A stretch of 64,000 nt of DNA from Diprion similis (GCF_021155765.1 NC_060113.1:1540501-1604500); one strand, 5' to 3'. Shown: positions 51,727 through 63,952, counted from the stretch's first letter. A program made the numbers and translations. The notes: generated by a model not told the origin, from the sequence alone.

Positions 51727-52776
51727 TCACGCTTCCAGTGGCACTGCCTCTCGTATTTTTTCCTTTCTTGGTGACTCTACAAAAAGTAAATATAGACAGC
51801 ATACATCAATGAACAAGGTAAATATATGTATATACCTATAATTTATATAGCAATGCATGTTGCATGGGTTGCTGGTAACGGCAAGACATCTTTGCATAGC
51901 TGCATGCAATGTAAATAAAAGATTGATTGACACAAGAAGGAAGAACAATATACCTCTTTGCTTGACCGGTTCATCCGTGGGAACGTCAGGCAATGAAACT
52001 TCCTTTGGAACTTCAGGAATCTTAGTTTTCTCTTCTTCTTTATCTTGTAATTCCCTATCTTGGATCAGCAGCGCCTCCAACTCCGCCTCCGCCTCTGCTT
52101 CATCCTCATCTGTCAGCGATCCACTAAGCGAGTCGTCCAGCTCTTTCTGTTTCTCAATTCCTTCCCTAGTCTCATCCATTACTTTTTCGATGTCTTCGAT
52201 GGACAGAATATCATGCAGCTTCTTCAGGGCAGTATTTCCGACTTTGAGCCCGTCTATTACCTTCAACTCAATTTGTGCGAACTCCAAATCGTGCATCATG
52301 TGTTCCAGATTTTCGAGCTGACTGTCCGTTTTGCTGAGCAATTGTTCCTGGAACTTCTTTTTGCGAAGTAGCAACAAAGCTCGGCTGAAAGTTGACGAAA
52401 TTCATGAATAGTCTTTTACTTTGTATTACCGCCATTGCTGAGGAATGAAGAATCATAACAGATAAAAGCGACGTCATATACTCAACTCTTTCTTTCCATC
52501 ATGAATTAATTGTTTTGCTATTAGACGCTCCTTTTCGATGCTTTGTTCTATCCGTTTTTGATACTGTTTTATCTTGTCTCTCGTTTGTTTCAGTTGCTAA
52601 AACGATATGCAATTGCGAAATATAATTATATGAATGTGTAGATTTGATGTGTCAAATCTACAGCAGGTTAGATTAGGTTATAAGTCTGTAGTTTTATTTT
52701 TTATACGAACCAACACAGCCTTGTCCTGTTCAGTAACTCGACTCTGAGGCTTTTTCTTCGAGAAAAATATTCCCAT
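51727..52776 (-). CDS. CHMP6: Charged multivesicular body protein 6 (ESCRT-III, Vps20)
   Basis: Four minus-strand exons (52776-52711, 52596-52487, 52384-51954, 51776-51727) give 218 residues, against about 201 in vertebrates. The protein starts MGIFFSKKK; Gly2 is the conserved N-myristoylation site that anchors Vps20 to endosomes. Conserved runs include QSRVTEQDKAVLQLKQ, KIKQYQKRIEQ, KKKFQEQLL and the helix IELKVIDGLKVGNTALKKLH. The acidic C-terminal half (DEDEAEAEAELEALL) and a late MIM-like PEVP segment follow. Vps20 links ESCRT-II (Vps25) to Snf7 polymerisation during multivesicular body sorting and membrane scission. The exon 2 donor is the unusual GTTGAG, but only it preserves the family frame. 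The gene is head-to-head with THOC5. Confidence 0.95.
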
Positions 52777-53142
52777 TTTTTCCTATTTATTGTTAATTAA
52801 ATATACCTAATCAACTAGTTGTTGAGAAATTTTATCGCGATTTGACACTTCGCAACTGATATGATAACACCTCCTCAAAACATACGATTTTGAGATTGAG
52901 CGGCGAATGGAGCTGTAAAATTAACCGCTGATACCATCTTGTGGGTTATTCGTGAACCTGCTCGAGGGTTCAAAAACCGTTACTCATATGTTCTTTGTGG
53001 TTTCCTACTTGTTGTTTTAACCACAGACGCTCTCAACTGATCAAAGACAGTAAACATAACCTCAATTGATCGAGTGGATCCAGAAGCGGAATTTAGACCT
53101 TTCGAGGATTATTATTCGTACACGAATCTTGAAGGATTAAGA
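52777..53142. promoter_or_regulatory. Shared divergent promoter of CHMP6 and THOC5
   Basis: Only 366 bases separate the two start codons on opposite strands, so the 5' UTRs and promoters of both genes must lie here. No TATA box is evident; the segment is mixed-composition. Coordinated expression of the two housekeeping genes is an inference. Confidence 0.6.
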
Positions 53143-56069
53143 ATGGGTAAAGAAAATGAAACTGAGTCCTCAAAGAAGCGAAGAAAGTCCGTGACTACTG
53201 GGGCTGCGACTCCAGTCAAGGACGCCGATATGTACAAGGTTAGGTTTCCGGCAATATGAAAAACCCACCGAATTCATAACAATTATCGACTCATGAATCT
53301 TACCAAAAAATTTATTTTTCCTTTGCGCAGACAATAACAACTTACGAAGAAAAGGAGGCAATGGATCGATCGCCTGCGACGGATTCAGAGAATTTTTTAT
53401 CGATGTGCGAAAATATTCGAACATTGATGGATAAGATAGCGAAATTGAAAGTAAACAGCGACGAAAGTGTTAGTAACGTACCTGCTATTTGAATGATTTA
53501 ATTCAGTTGGTTATTTCTTGTTTAATATTAAAGAGTTATCGTTGCCTCGTTTTCAGGCAAAAGAAGAGATTCGAGAACTGCAGATTCAAACATCACTAGC
53601 ATTCATTGAATTGAAAAAGTTGAATAGAATGGAAAAGTTCAGAACAAAGTTTGCCAGGGACTCTTTAGTCGCAGCTAAGAGCAGTGTAGATAGCAGGCAT
53701 CTGCATTTACAAAATTTACTCTACGAGGTCATGCACCTCAAGAAAGAAGTCATCAAATGCTTGCAATTCAAGTGCGTTCAAGTATACCTAATTTCAATAT
53801 AAATTTCTTACAGAAATTCAATAGAAAAAATAATTTTTGAACCTTGCGGTTAATATCTATGCTCAAAGAGTATTTATTTCTGGCCAGATCAAAAGACGAA
53901 TCTATCGAACTTGTTCCAGAGGATGAATTTTATAAGGAAGCACCTGAGTCTGTCTCCAGGCCAGTAAGTTCCACTATAACTGAGGTCACTTTAAAGTATA
54001 ACCTTTTTATAAAGTATTTTGTGAACTATTAGGTATTACATTTTTTCTAATTCTAAAGGAAGTTACGAAAACCGACCCTCACCAACTGCGTCTAGCTCGT
54101 TTGGAGTGGGAGTTGATGCAGCGGAAACAGCTGGCCGCATTATGTGACGAGCTTACTGACAGCAAGAAAGGAGTGGCTGCCAGTATAGAATCCAAACAAA
54201 CGCGGTTGGATAATCTTGCACCACAATTACGTACAATTTTGGAGGTATGTCCCCCATACCTATGCAATTTTTATTTTTTGAATCAACTCCAATATTTTCC
54301 CAGCCTCTGGACTCAAGTATTTTCATATGAATTTTTTTTGGTTTCACAGGCAAGCAAACCACTTCAGGAAAGCCTCGGCCTACCATTAGATAAAATACGG
54401 CAAGAGCATCAAAAGGCTGCCTTATTAGCCTCACCTTTGTATGTTCTTTATGCAAAGGCCACTGCGTATCGAGATGCATATGGTACGTCTACTATACTCT
54501 GCCACAAAGAAGTGGAAAGAATCTTTTCGAGCAATGATCATTTATGTGTTCTCCATTCGCTTCAGACTCCTCACTGCTCGTGAGTATAGAAGGAGATGAC
54601 GATGACGCCAAGAGGGTCAACAGCCAAGAGGGGTCTCAAGACTCAGACTCTGACCAAGACAATCAAACAGATGGGGTTGTAGAAGAAACACCAGTCCATA
54701 AAAAGAGACACCACAGAATGTCGAAGGAAGCTAGGCAAGAAGAAAAGAAACTTAGATTATTGCAGAGACATCCATTGAGCGTAAGACTCGTAATGGTTTT
54801 CAAAAGTGAGTTTTGGAATTCAATATCTATTGATCCATAAGAATACTTTATGATAGAAATATATTATTTGCAATAATTTTTGTACAGGTAACACCAAGTT
54901 GACACTGAACTTCTTTTATATGAGCTACTTGAATGTGGTGACGTTAGAAGCCACACTGGACACCGAAAATCCCGGTGGCGTTAGTGCAGGGTATGTCGTT
55001 TCATTAATAAGTCCTCTAAAAGTAAGCCAAATATTACTAACAGAATTTATTAACCAGAATAACTAAAGTTTATCAAACACTGATCGTTTCATTTACAGGG
55101 ACATGTTGGTGTCTGATTCGGTACTCCGAGAGTTATTCCCTGGTGATTTGGGTCTGGAGAGCCCAAATCCAGCTAATCATTACCAGCTATGTCGGTATGG
55201 TTTGGGCCCTTTTCCGTCGCTGCAATTAGGCATTCCATATAACTGGGCTCAGCGCATGGCTGGGCTGCGTTTCATTACGTCGGATAATGCTAAACAGAAG
55301 GTCTCACATTCAAATTCGGAAACACAAACAGAATTTAAATGATTCTTAGCTAATATACTATGTATTTAATAGGTCGCAGTTAACCACGGATTGGCACAGG
55401 ACAGTGTGGAATGCGTTCTTAAAGAGATAAAACGACGTGTGAAAGCGCGACTTGAGCTCTGCTCTGAAATACGCCAGTTGGAATCAGGGAATCTTCCTAT
55501 TTTTAACGATAGTAGTGATCCAATGCCATGCAAGATAGCCACTGTGCTACACAAGTTCAACACTCTCTCCTGGAAGAGTTACTCAAGCTTTGAAGATACT
55601 CCCCCGTTCTGTCAAAAAGGTCTTGTATCGGCGATGGACATTTTCTATGAAGCTGTACTACGCAGAGAGAGCAGTTAGTATCAGTTGTTGTCTTCTAAAT
55701 AAATGCAATCTTGCCATTTACAATATGTTAATTACAATGTGTTTATTTCCAGGTGAACTTGTCGCACATATAGCCATCAAACCTGACTATCCACGAGTAG
55801 CACCAATCTTCAGCGTAACTCTCAATCCTATCGTACCAGCATCCGTTGATATCTTGAGGGATATTGAGCGAGAAATAAATGTCATGTGGGAAAAGCCTCC
55901 AACTTTATCTGCACAATTGCAGCGACTGAGAGCTTGTTTCGATATTTATCTTGAAACAGAGGGTATAGCTCCTCAGGAGAAGATATTCTTTCATCCAGTC
56001 AGAGGCAGGACCAGGGCGAGGCCGTACAAATATTTGACTCTGGGTGGAGGAATTTTTACCCATCGATAG
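53143..56069 (+). CDS. THOC5: THO complex subunit 5
   Basis: Eleven exons (53143-53238, 53331-53468, 53557-53771, 53888-53963, 54059-54244, 54350-54482, 54566-54805, 54888-54990, 55099-55300, 55373-55673, 55753-56069) close in phase to 668 residues, against about 683 in human. Conserved stretches are LQNLLYEVMHLKKEVIKCL, EFYKEAPESVS, DPHQLRLARLEWELMQRKQLA, ASPLYVLYAKATAY, LQRHPLSV, PNPANHYQ and the C-terminal ending PYKYLTLGGGIFTHR. The N terminus has a basic SSKKRRK nuclear signal and a coiled coil follows. THOC5 is part of the THO/TREX complex that couples transcription to mRNA export in the nucleus. The ATG at 53143 is the first in frame; the frame upstream is open but has no ATG. A poly(A) signal lies 198 bases past the stop. 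Confidence 0.95.
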
Positions 56070-56266
56070 AGCTTCAACAATTTATCCATTCTTGGACTGT
56101 CAGAAAGTACAAATGGCTAATTAACTTCAAAAAACAGTTCTACACTCGCAAAAACGTGCGGTATTTTCATTTAAATCATGTTTGAGTGAGAATTTTACAC
56201 TTACAAAAAAAAAAAAAAATGATTTCAAGAGTGATGAAATAACTGGTATCTAGATTTTCACATTGG

Positions 56267-56272
56267 AATAAA
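56267..56272 (+). promoter_or_regulatory. Poly(A) signal of THOC5
   Basis: AATAAA lies 198 bases after the stop and is followed by ATGTGT, a GU-rich downstream element. Confidence 0.65.
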
Positions 56273-56356
56273 ATGTGTATACCGATACAGATTTCATATT
56301 TGTGTGCATCAATATTTATATTAAAATAAAAGCGAAAATCTAGATAAATTAGTTTT

Positions 56357-56362
56357 TTTATT
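56357..56362 (-). promoter_or_regulatory. Poly(A) signal of DRC2
   Basis: The minus strand reads AATAAA only about 14 bases beyond the DRC2 stop, giving a very short 3' UTR. Confidence 0.6.
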
Positions 56363-56375
56363 GAACTATAAAAGT

Positions 56376-58209
56376 TCAAATGGCTGTATGAGGTCTCGCA
56401 GCTGGCATTCTGGCTACAGTAACTAGATACACACGCAAGCTGTGCCTCAAATGTCTGTTTTCCTGCAACAACTCAACGCGCTCTTTCCGCCTTAAAATAT
56501 TCTCTGCCTTCACTTCGTTAAACTGCTTCCAGAACTTTTCCATTCTGTCGAACGGTTCTGTCACCTGGAAGAAAATTTAATTTCTCGATTTACAAAAATT
56601 GGTAACTTATGACTGAGACCTTAATTCTATTTGAATCTTATTTATTATTACGTTTTCTACGCCCGTTTTCTCGTAGCATTGTAATAACTCCTTATCTTTG
56701 TTAGAACACTTGTCAATTCCATCTCGGTCTTCTTCTAAACTTGAACAAAGTTGGCTGAGAAGCTGCAACATCGTTCCTTTTTCCAGAATTCTATCCAATT
56801 CCTACGTTCAAGTATAAAGAATAGGCATGAAAAATTGTATTTACATCTTCACGGTTACATGCTGACAAATTTACCTTTTTCACTCCATTGCTTATAACAC
56901 TGAGTTTCTTTAGCTGAATCGCGTCTGTGATTTGAGCCATTTTTATCTTTGATCTCAGATCCCAAATCGCTTTGTTCAGCTGTTCCAGCTGTTGTTTCAA
57001 CTCCGTTATCTGCTCCCCACGCTCCCATGCCAAATCATCTAATTGTCCTTTGGTAATATCGATTGTGTCTAAGAGCTGGGATTGCTGTTTAGGAAACATA
57101 GCTGCTTCTGCTCTAACAGCATCATCCTGTTCCTTCAGGTACTCATACTGTTTCCTTTTGTTTTCCGTCAGCACTTCATAGTCTGTGATTGTCGCAAGCA
57201 GTTGCGACCACAGATGCTCCATGTTGCCCACAACACGCTGCCTCAGTTCCATTATGTCTTCCTCTTTCTTATCGTACCACATGTAGTTTGATTATTATTT
57301 TTCATAGAAACCTTCCCAATAATTTTCCTTGTTAGGAAATTACCTAAAATGAAATGTGTGACTTACATACCGAATGCACGATGGTACGTGTGTGGATAGC
57401 ATTCTGTGACCTTGTTTTTTCTAAGCTACTCTCCAGACTTTTGTTCTGTGCAAATATAATAGTGTCTTGTTCCTTACAACTGTTCTCCAGTTTATTTTTA
57501 ACTTCAGTCAATTCCACAGTGCCGATGTATTCAAGTTTTCTTAGTTCTTTCGCATAATTATCATGCAAATAACTCAATCTCTGTTTGTGTATACCTGAAA
57601 TATACACAATGCGACTCATTGATAAAATATTTACGGTCAACATAATATTGTTTCCTCTTAGCGGAAACGTGATATGTATGTTCACGAGTATGTATATCTT
57701 TAATTCACCTATGAATTTATCGATCGTCATGATGTGAGCCTCTTGTGATCGCCTGTGATCTCTGTCAGATAATTCTAACTCATCATAGAGTTTTGCAATT
57801 ATTGAGTTTTTGGCTTTCAAAGTGGCGTCGAAATTTTGCCAAAGGTGTTTAACGTCCTGATACAATTCCTTACACTTTATTTGACGAAGTAAATGGCGCC
57901 ACTGTTCGTTTATTTTCGCAGTATTCAATCTTGAAAATGCTTCTTCATGCTTCAGTTTATTCTAAACACATAAAAGTTTGTTATTCTCTGTTATAAACTT
58001 CCTTACGGTTTTCGAACAGTAACATGTAATAATAATCTACTCATAACTATAGAATTGAATTTCACCTTTGTAAAAGCAGCAATTAATTGTTGCTTGCGCC
58101 TCTTGGCTTCCAATTCTATTTCCGCTCGATGTTGCAAATATCTGGCTCGCTCTTCATCGCTCATACGCGATAATTTCGATGCCTTCCCTTTTTTCTTTTT
58201 TGCAGGCAT
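56376..58209 (-). CDS. DRC2: Dynein regulatory complex subunit 2 (CCDC65)
   Basis: Minus-strand exons are 58209-58066, 57961-57709, 57594-57371, 57267-56875, 56801-56652 and 56564-56376. The model gives about 450 residues (vertebrate DRC2 is about 484). It is basic at the start (MPAKKKKGKASKLSR) and almost wholly coiled coil. Family matches include LNTAKINEQWRHLLRQIKC, the MEHLWSQL-type segment and MEKFWKQFNEVKAENILRRK near the C terminus. DRC2 belongs to the nexin-dynein regulatory complex of motile axonemes, so sperm flagella are the expected site in an insect. Two junctions are irregular. The exon 3/4 acceptor has no pyrimidine tract, and the MWYD residues just before it look conserved but are cut off by an in-frame stop. 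Exon 5 must end at the weak donor GTAATA. Identity is sure; the exact model is not. Confidence 0.85.
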
Positions 58210-58938
58210 ATTCGCAATTCGTTATATACTTGGTAAGTAAATTAAATTCACTTATACTTTGGGGATTCGAACAACCTACTAAATTCACTCCACAGACAAA
58301 AGAACTTAGCCAATTGTGTTTGATCAATTTTTCAACAGTCACCATGGAAATCAACAATGCTTGTGCTTCGTGATTCATCCATATGCGTTTAAAAGTTGGT
58401 ATAGTTTGTTTTACTAATTTACAATGCAGTTGATAGTTAAAAATTTTATTTAACATTTTACCCTGTTAGATAGTGAAGTTATTATAGGTATGTATAAAAT
58501 ATATATTTTATCTGTATACATCTAATTTGTAAATAGAGAACAGTCTATAAATATGCAAATAAAACTGATGAATACTATATATTTACAACACAGCTCTGAA
58601 TTTGAAATGTAAATTGAAAATAATCATATCCAATATCACTTATCAATATATTAACACATTTTCGAAAAATACAAATAACATAACTAAAACTAACTGATTT
58701 AACTACTAAAACGCTACCCTGGGTCACCATGTTATTAAAACGGCAATTAAGGATGAAGACAAGGGATTATTGTTATTGTTACGTTAGTTATCAATTATCA
58801 ACAGGAATGGCATTATCAAAACGGCAATTAAGGATCGAAACGAGGGATTATTGTTGTACTACGTTAGTTATTAATTATCTACAGGAATGGCAATCAGTTC
58901 ATGGCAAATTTTAGGAGGAATTTTTGATGATACAGCGT
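58210..58938. other. DRC2 5' flank and SWAP70-like 3' UTR
   Basis: No coding sequence is seen. It contains a tandem duplication (58732-58892) in the presumed SWAP70-like 3' UTR and several candidate reverse-strand poly(A) signals, for example at 58445-58450. Confidence 0.5.
58732..58892. repeat. Tandem duplication, two units of about 80 bases
   Basis: Unit 1 (58732-58812) and unit 2 (58813-58892) share nearly the whole length: TTAT.AAAACGGCAATTAAGG, GGGATTATTGTT, ACGTTAGTTAT.AATTATC and ACAGGAATGGCA. They differ at about a dozen positions. The pair begins just past the SWAP70-like stop codon (minus strand), so it is likely 3' UTR. Confidence 0.85.
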
Positions 58939-61493
58939 TTACGGTACTGGGTGAATGTTCTCCTGTGTGGAAGTAACCCGATCTTTTAAATACTCTATTG
59001 CATCAGACCTATCCTTACTAGTAGGAATCATGCTCTGAGTACGTCTGATTCGTTCACCTCCTCTCAAAGGCCTGGTTACAACAATTTGCGCCTCTAATAG
59101 TATTTGAGCTCCTTCAGCTTGTCTTACTTTTTCCCGCACAGACCTCAGCTCTGCATCGAGACCCTGTCGTTCTGATTCTAGCTGCTCAAGTCTTGCTGCT
59201 GCTTCTGTAAGACATTTAGATTTTCATGAAATCGGGTGGGCTACTCGCGTTTCACGAATAGAATATATTTTTCGATTCACTCAGAAGAATTTGAAAAGAA
59301 TCATAGAATTACCCTGCAATTTTAGTTCGTTTTCCTGCTGTTTTTGTTCAAATTCAAGACGCTTCAACCTTTCTGATTCAAGGAGTTCCTGTTGCTCTTG
59401 TTGTAGTTTTTCTAACTGCTCTCTCCTTTCCCATTCTTCTTTCAATACTCGAGCTTGAAGATTTCGGACTATGCAAAGAGATTTTATTAGAGACAAACTA
59501 AAAAAACAATCAGAGCCAAACTATTGGAGTAGGTAATTGTTGAAGAGAAATTAATACCTATTTCTTCGTCTTGTAAGGCTTGCTTTTCCTCCTCCAGAAG
59601 TCTTTCAAGTTTTACTTTGATTTCCTCAAGCTCTTGTACCTTGGCTCCTTCTTCTCTAGATAACGCCTCCAGCTTTCTTGCTTGTAACTCTGCGGCAATC
59701 CGTGCTTGGCGTTCATGCTGCAATTCCATCCCTGTTTCTTCTTTCAGTTGTTTCTCAGCCTAAGTAAAATCACATATTCTATTAGGATACTCACTTTCGA
59801 TATGTTATGAGTGCTAGTATAAATTGTCTTTCAATTTATTTACCAGCCGCATGGATCGTCTTTGAATCGCTAGAGACCTTTGATAGCTAATTCTATCTCC
59901 AGAATGATCAATGGCAATTTGCAGTGCCGCTAACCACTGCAACCTGCCCCTGTGATCTTCAGCAATCAGTTCAATTGCCTTGTGTTCTGGTGTACTCAGA
60001 ATAAACTTTCTATCTGGTTTTCCAGAATTGTTAACAGCATCCGCCCAACAGTTTATATTTAGAGTTATCACTCCAGCAGGATCTTTCTGCTGGGCATCTT
60101 TGTAATAAGTCAATTCTCCCGGTCGAAGGACAAACCAGTAGTATCGCGTTGTTGGCAAGAGAAATCCTTTTTTGACCAGATATCCCTGAAAAATTAAAAG
60201 ACTTAGTAAAAGGATCTCTGATAGATTGCTTTTTCAGAATTTGAACGTGTTAGCGGCCGCTTACTTTTTTAATGACGTCATTAACGTAGATCTGGTAAAG
60301 GTCATCTACGGCCTCGGCTACAGCAGCTGCATCTAAAGACCCTCCACCGCTGTACTTGGACTCCAACACTGCCAGAAATGTGGGGAATCTTTTTGGAAAT
60401 ACGTTCAACTAAATGCTACATGAATAACACAAGGAGATCCTGCTGCTTTCAGTCTGAAAGTCTTTTAACTTTAGGTGATAATGATTTTTTGCAACAATTG
60501 AATCCAAGATAACTTAATATAATATTTCAAGCAAATATTTCTGCGTTTGATTTAGAACACAACTTTGTATATGAAACGTATAACATGCAGACGTTTGCAA
60601 AAGAAGAATTACCTGAATGCAGTCAACGCTGCAGATAATTCGCTGAAGTCTGCAGAATCCCAATGAAGACCTAAAGACGTCACCAGCTGGGAAGATATTT
60701 GAGCCACCTCGCTGCTGTGCATTGTTATCTGATACGGGTAAAAAAAACTTCATATTAAAAAGTGTCAAGGATATTGGAATAAGTTTTGATTGATTGGATA
60801 GTAAGGGACTGAAATTTTTGAGGAAGACTTACGAGATACGATGACTCTGTGTTCTGTGTTCCCATCTCTGCTAAAAGACAGAATATTCTGAAGAGTTGAT
60901 AAACGCTACGATCTTCAAAGACTCTGTGTTTCTGTTCTGCGTACGCTTTCCGAGAAACAAGCCAGCATATCTCGTCGATGCGTTCTTCAAGAAGTCTGCA
61001 GGATTGTATTGGTGTTGCGTCAGAAATAGAAGAAAAGACCTGAGATAGATAGAATGACTGTACCGACAAATGATGAAGATAATAATAATAATAACAACAA
61101 CCAGTGACAAAACTTACTTCGTTCTGTAGGTAATACAAAAATTGATCGAACGTCAGCCACTGAGTGCTTCGGTAATCATCAAGCCCCTTCTCAACCCCAT
61201 ACAGATCCATCAAGGTCCCAAAGTTGGCTGTCAACACCTGAATTGACATGCAAAATCTGGTGAAAAAAGCCACACCCACAAACATAAAGTTTTAAGAAGC
61301 TCAAGTAAACAGCTTGAGGATTATAATATTTACTAATCGTGTCATGTGGTGTGCGTTTGTCAACATTGCGAGGTGAACCCGAATTGATACGCACCTTTAA
61401 TTTAGATTTCGCAACGATACCCGGGGTTTCACCTTGCAGAGCATAAAACGCATGCCAGATGCTGTTTGTCAAGTTTTTCAACAAATACGCCAT
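58939..61493 (-). CDS. SWAP70 / DEF6-like PH-domain protein
   Basis: Nine minus-strand exons (61493-61395, 61237-61118, 61039-60833, 60728-60613, 60388-60265, 60185-59844, 59759-59558, 59468-59313, 59204-58939) close in phase to 543 residues, slightly shorter than SWAP70/DEF6 (585-631). An EF-hand-like helical N terminus (about 1-215) is followed by a PH domain at about 222-325, which opens GYLVKKGFLLPTTRYYWFVL and ends in a LQWLAALQIAI helix. A Glu/Arg/Gln-rich coiled coil (about 337-490) and a tail with the RIRRTQSM site come after. SWAP70 and DEF6 bind phosphoinositides and act on Rho-family GTPases and F-actin. The exon 5 acceptor (CCAAAAAG) is weak but keeps frame. The gene is divergent from METTL16. 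Confidence 0.92.
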
Positions 61494-62719
61494 AGTTTAT
61501 CGGTTGCGCGGATTCAACAGGTAGTTTCGAAGAATTACATCCTCGCCTAACAATAAGACCGAAAGAGACTTGGCGAGGCCGCAGAGGAATGGCTGTGATT
61601 GACTGGTGACAGTGGTGTGACTCAACACTACTCGTTGCTTTATCGGAATTCCAACCTTCTCCCTTCACGTGCAATGCAAGCCCACATATTACGCACGGAT
61701 ATGGATATATTCGACTGTGATACGCTCGCCTCTGCGGAAGCGAATGAAACTAGGATAGTTGAATCAAGTTGAATAGCGGTCTGCTGTAATCAAGAATGCC
61801 CTAGTACGCATGTAGTACTCACACCGCTAATCTGTATACTCATACATATAGATCAGTGACACACACAATTGCAACGTAAGCACGCTCATTGATCAGGTGG
61901 TACAAATGCGCAACTGTGATTGGTGGGTTGTACGATGAATGAAGGAGTGGGTTAAGTATGGTAAGACCGGTAAATTCTTAGTGTCTGAGCTCTAATGAAG
62001 AATGAAATGATAGTTCCATTATTTTGCCATCATTTGATTTGACGAGAGACAGTACTCACTAGGCGTTAAATTCTGAAAATTGACCTTACAACCGAAATAA
62101 AATTGCAGGCGTCGGCATTGGTGGCCATTTTGTATCTTGTGTTTGAATTCGTCAGGTTTTAATGTTTTGAAAACATTTTTTACTTCACTTAAAGTCAAAT
62201 ATTTAACTGTCGTGTGTTATTTCAGGACGAGCTAAGACGCAAAAATTTGGTTTTGTAATGCAGTATTGAAAAATATATGCTCATTGTCAATAATTTGTCA
62301 CAAATGCGACTCGAAATTCGCGCTCGTATCTTGGCATCTGCGTATTTGTTTTGTGCTGTCGGCTTCAAATGGCTTCAGTAAGAAAGTATGGATTCTGAGT
62401 CCAAATAAAGGCAAAACGCAGGATTATAAGACGTACGAAGACGTGTGGAAGCGAGGAATGTGTCACGGACTTACTAGGTAACAGTTGAGTGTCCAATAGT
62501 CAGCTTTTCCACACACAACAATTCTAGAGCCGAATTGAATTTTTTCACTAGTTTTTTTTTTAATCATTCAAGCGAAGCCCGTAAACGAGAAGCACGTCAC
62601 TGTACATCTTGCGAATTTTAAACGCTGTGTAATGGCTCGTCTCAAAACCTGGAGCGCGCGGAATCACATGTCAGAAAACGTTGATATAACCTATAAATCG
62701 AGTTGCGTTGAACAAAAAA
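61494..62719. other. Divergent upstream region of SWAP70-like and METTL16
   Basis: About 1.2 kb separate the opposed start codons. A plus-strand open frame at 62266-62478 ends at a possible AG/GTAACAG donor. It lacks a usable ATG in its own frame and matches no family I recognise, so it may be an untranslated exon of METTL16 or chance. A TGGTGGCCATTTTG word (YY1/Pho-like on the reverse strand) is at about 62119. I see nothing else. Confidence 0.4.
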
Positions 62720-63952
62720 ATGTCGTTGCGACGGTTCATGCATCCGAGGAACAAGTACAAGCAGGAGCCAAATTTCAAGCAACTAGCCATACTTTATCCG
62801 GAGTTTCGTAAAATTGCGACAACGGTAAAAACAGTATATCACGTTGAAACATCACAGTACTCGCATGTACCTATGACATGTCCAATCACTCGATTCCTGC
62901 ATTTACCTAAACACACTACACGCTCGATCGATTATTTTCTGTTGCACTTCATTCCTCAGTTTAAATTGGCATTTTGGATATGTTGCATGGATTTTATCAC
63001 ATTTCAGGATCTCGCGGGAAAGGTGCGGATTAATTTCCACGATTTAGAAACCTTGAGAATACTGGCAAAAACTCTGCTAAAACATGATTATGACTTGAAC
63101 ATAGATCTACCAGCCACGAAGCTGGTCCCAGCTGTACCTTTGCGTTTGAATTACATACTGTGGATAGAGGATTTAGCAAAGCACACCGGTATCACAGACA
63201 TGTCTTTGATATCGGGCATTGATATAGGTATAATTGATTTATATGAAACTGAGTTTCAATTTTGTGTAGCATTGTTGATATACATTTTTTTAAATTCTCT
63301 CTTAACAGGCACTGGAGCGGTGTGCGTTTATCCGCTGTTATTTGCAAAAATTTACGGATGTCGAATGATTGGCACAGAAGTTGATTTGGAAAGTTACGAG
63401 TCAGCGGTGCGTAATGTAAATAGCAACAACTTGCATGACCTCGTTGAAGGTGAGTGGAGTCTAAACGGCTCAATGCCGTTAGTGTAACAATAATTCTCAT
63501 CATGCTCTGTAATTATTAATAATTTTTCTAGCTACAGATTCCTTCTTTAAATGAATATAAAACTCTTTGTCTATCTCATCAGTGATACGTGTAAACAGAG
63601 GTACGGTACTCAGAGGATCAGTACCGGAGAACAATGTTTATACATTCACAATGTGCAATCCGCCCTTCTTTTGTGCCGAAGAGGCTACGACCACTGGATC
63701 AAAACCTTCGGTGTCCCGAATGCCCCCGCGAAACGCACCATCTGGGAGCGAGGCTGAATTAGTCGTAGAAGGCGGGGAAATACAATTTGTCTTGAAAATG
63801 TTGGACGATAGTGTTGAGCTAAAAAATAGAATAAAGATCTATACAACTATGCTCGGTAAAAAGACTAGTCTTACATTTTTGTGCAATGAACTCAAGAAAC
63901 GAAACATTGAAAACTCTACATGGACTGAATTTTGTCAGGGTCATACAACTAG
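62720..63952 (+). CDS. METTL16: METTL16, N6-adenosine RNA methyltransferase (5' part)
   Basis: Exons 62720-62824, 63008-63227, 63309-63449 and 63583-63952 join in phase. The last ends in a GT donor at 63953 and the gene leaves the window, so about 278 residues are seen. The start MSLRRFMHPRNKYKQEPNF is the conserved basic N terminus. GIDIGTGAVCVYPLL is the SAM-binding loop at about 105-120, and TEVDLESYESAVRNV follows. The catalytic NPPFF lies at about 181-185. METTL16 methylates U6 snRNA and MAT2A-type hairpins and so couples splicing and SAM homeostasis. A TTG lies 12 bases upstream in frame, but the ATG gives the family N terminus. Confidence 0.95.

Larger units (their letters stand above)
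56070..56375. other. Convergent 3' ends of THOC5 and DRC2
   Basis: This 306-base gap between two stop codons on opposite strands holds both 3' UTRs. THOC5 has AATAAA at 56267-56272 and DRC2 has reverse-strand AATAAA at 56362-56357, with an A-run at 56206-56219. Confidence 0.7.

Noticed and set aside
62266-62481. Plus-strand frame ending at a possible donor upstream of METTL16
   Set aside because: No usable ATG in its frame and no family match; kept only as a note on possible untranslated sequence.
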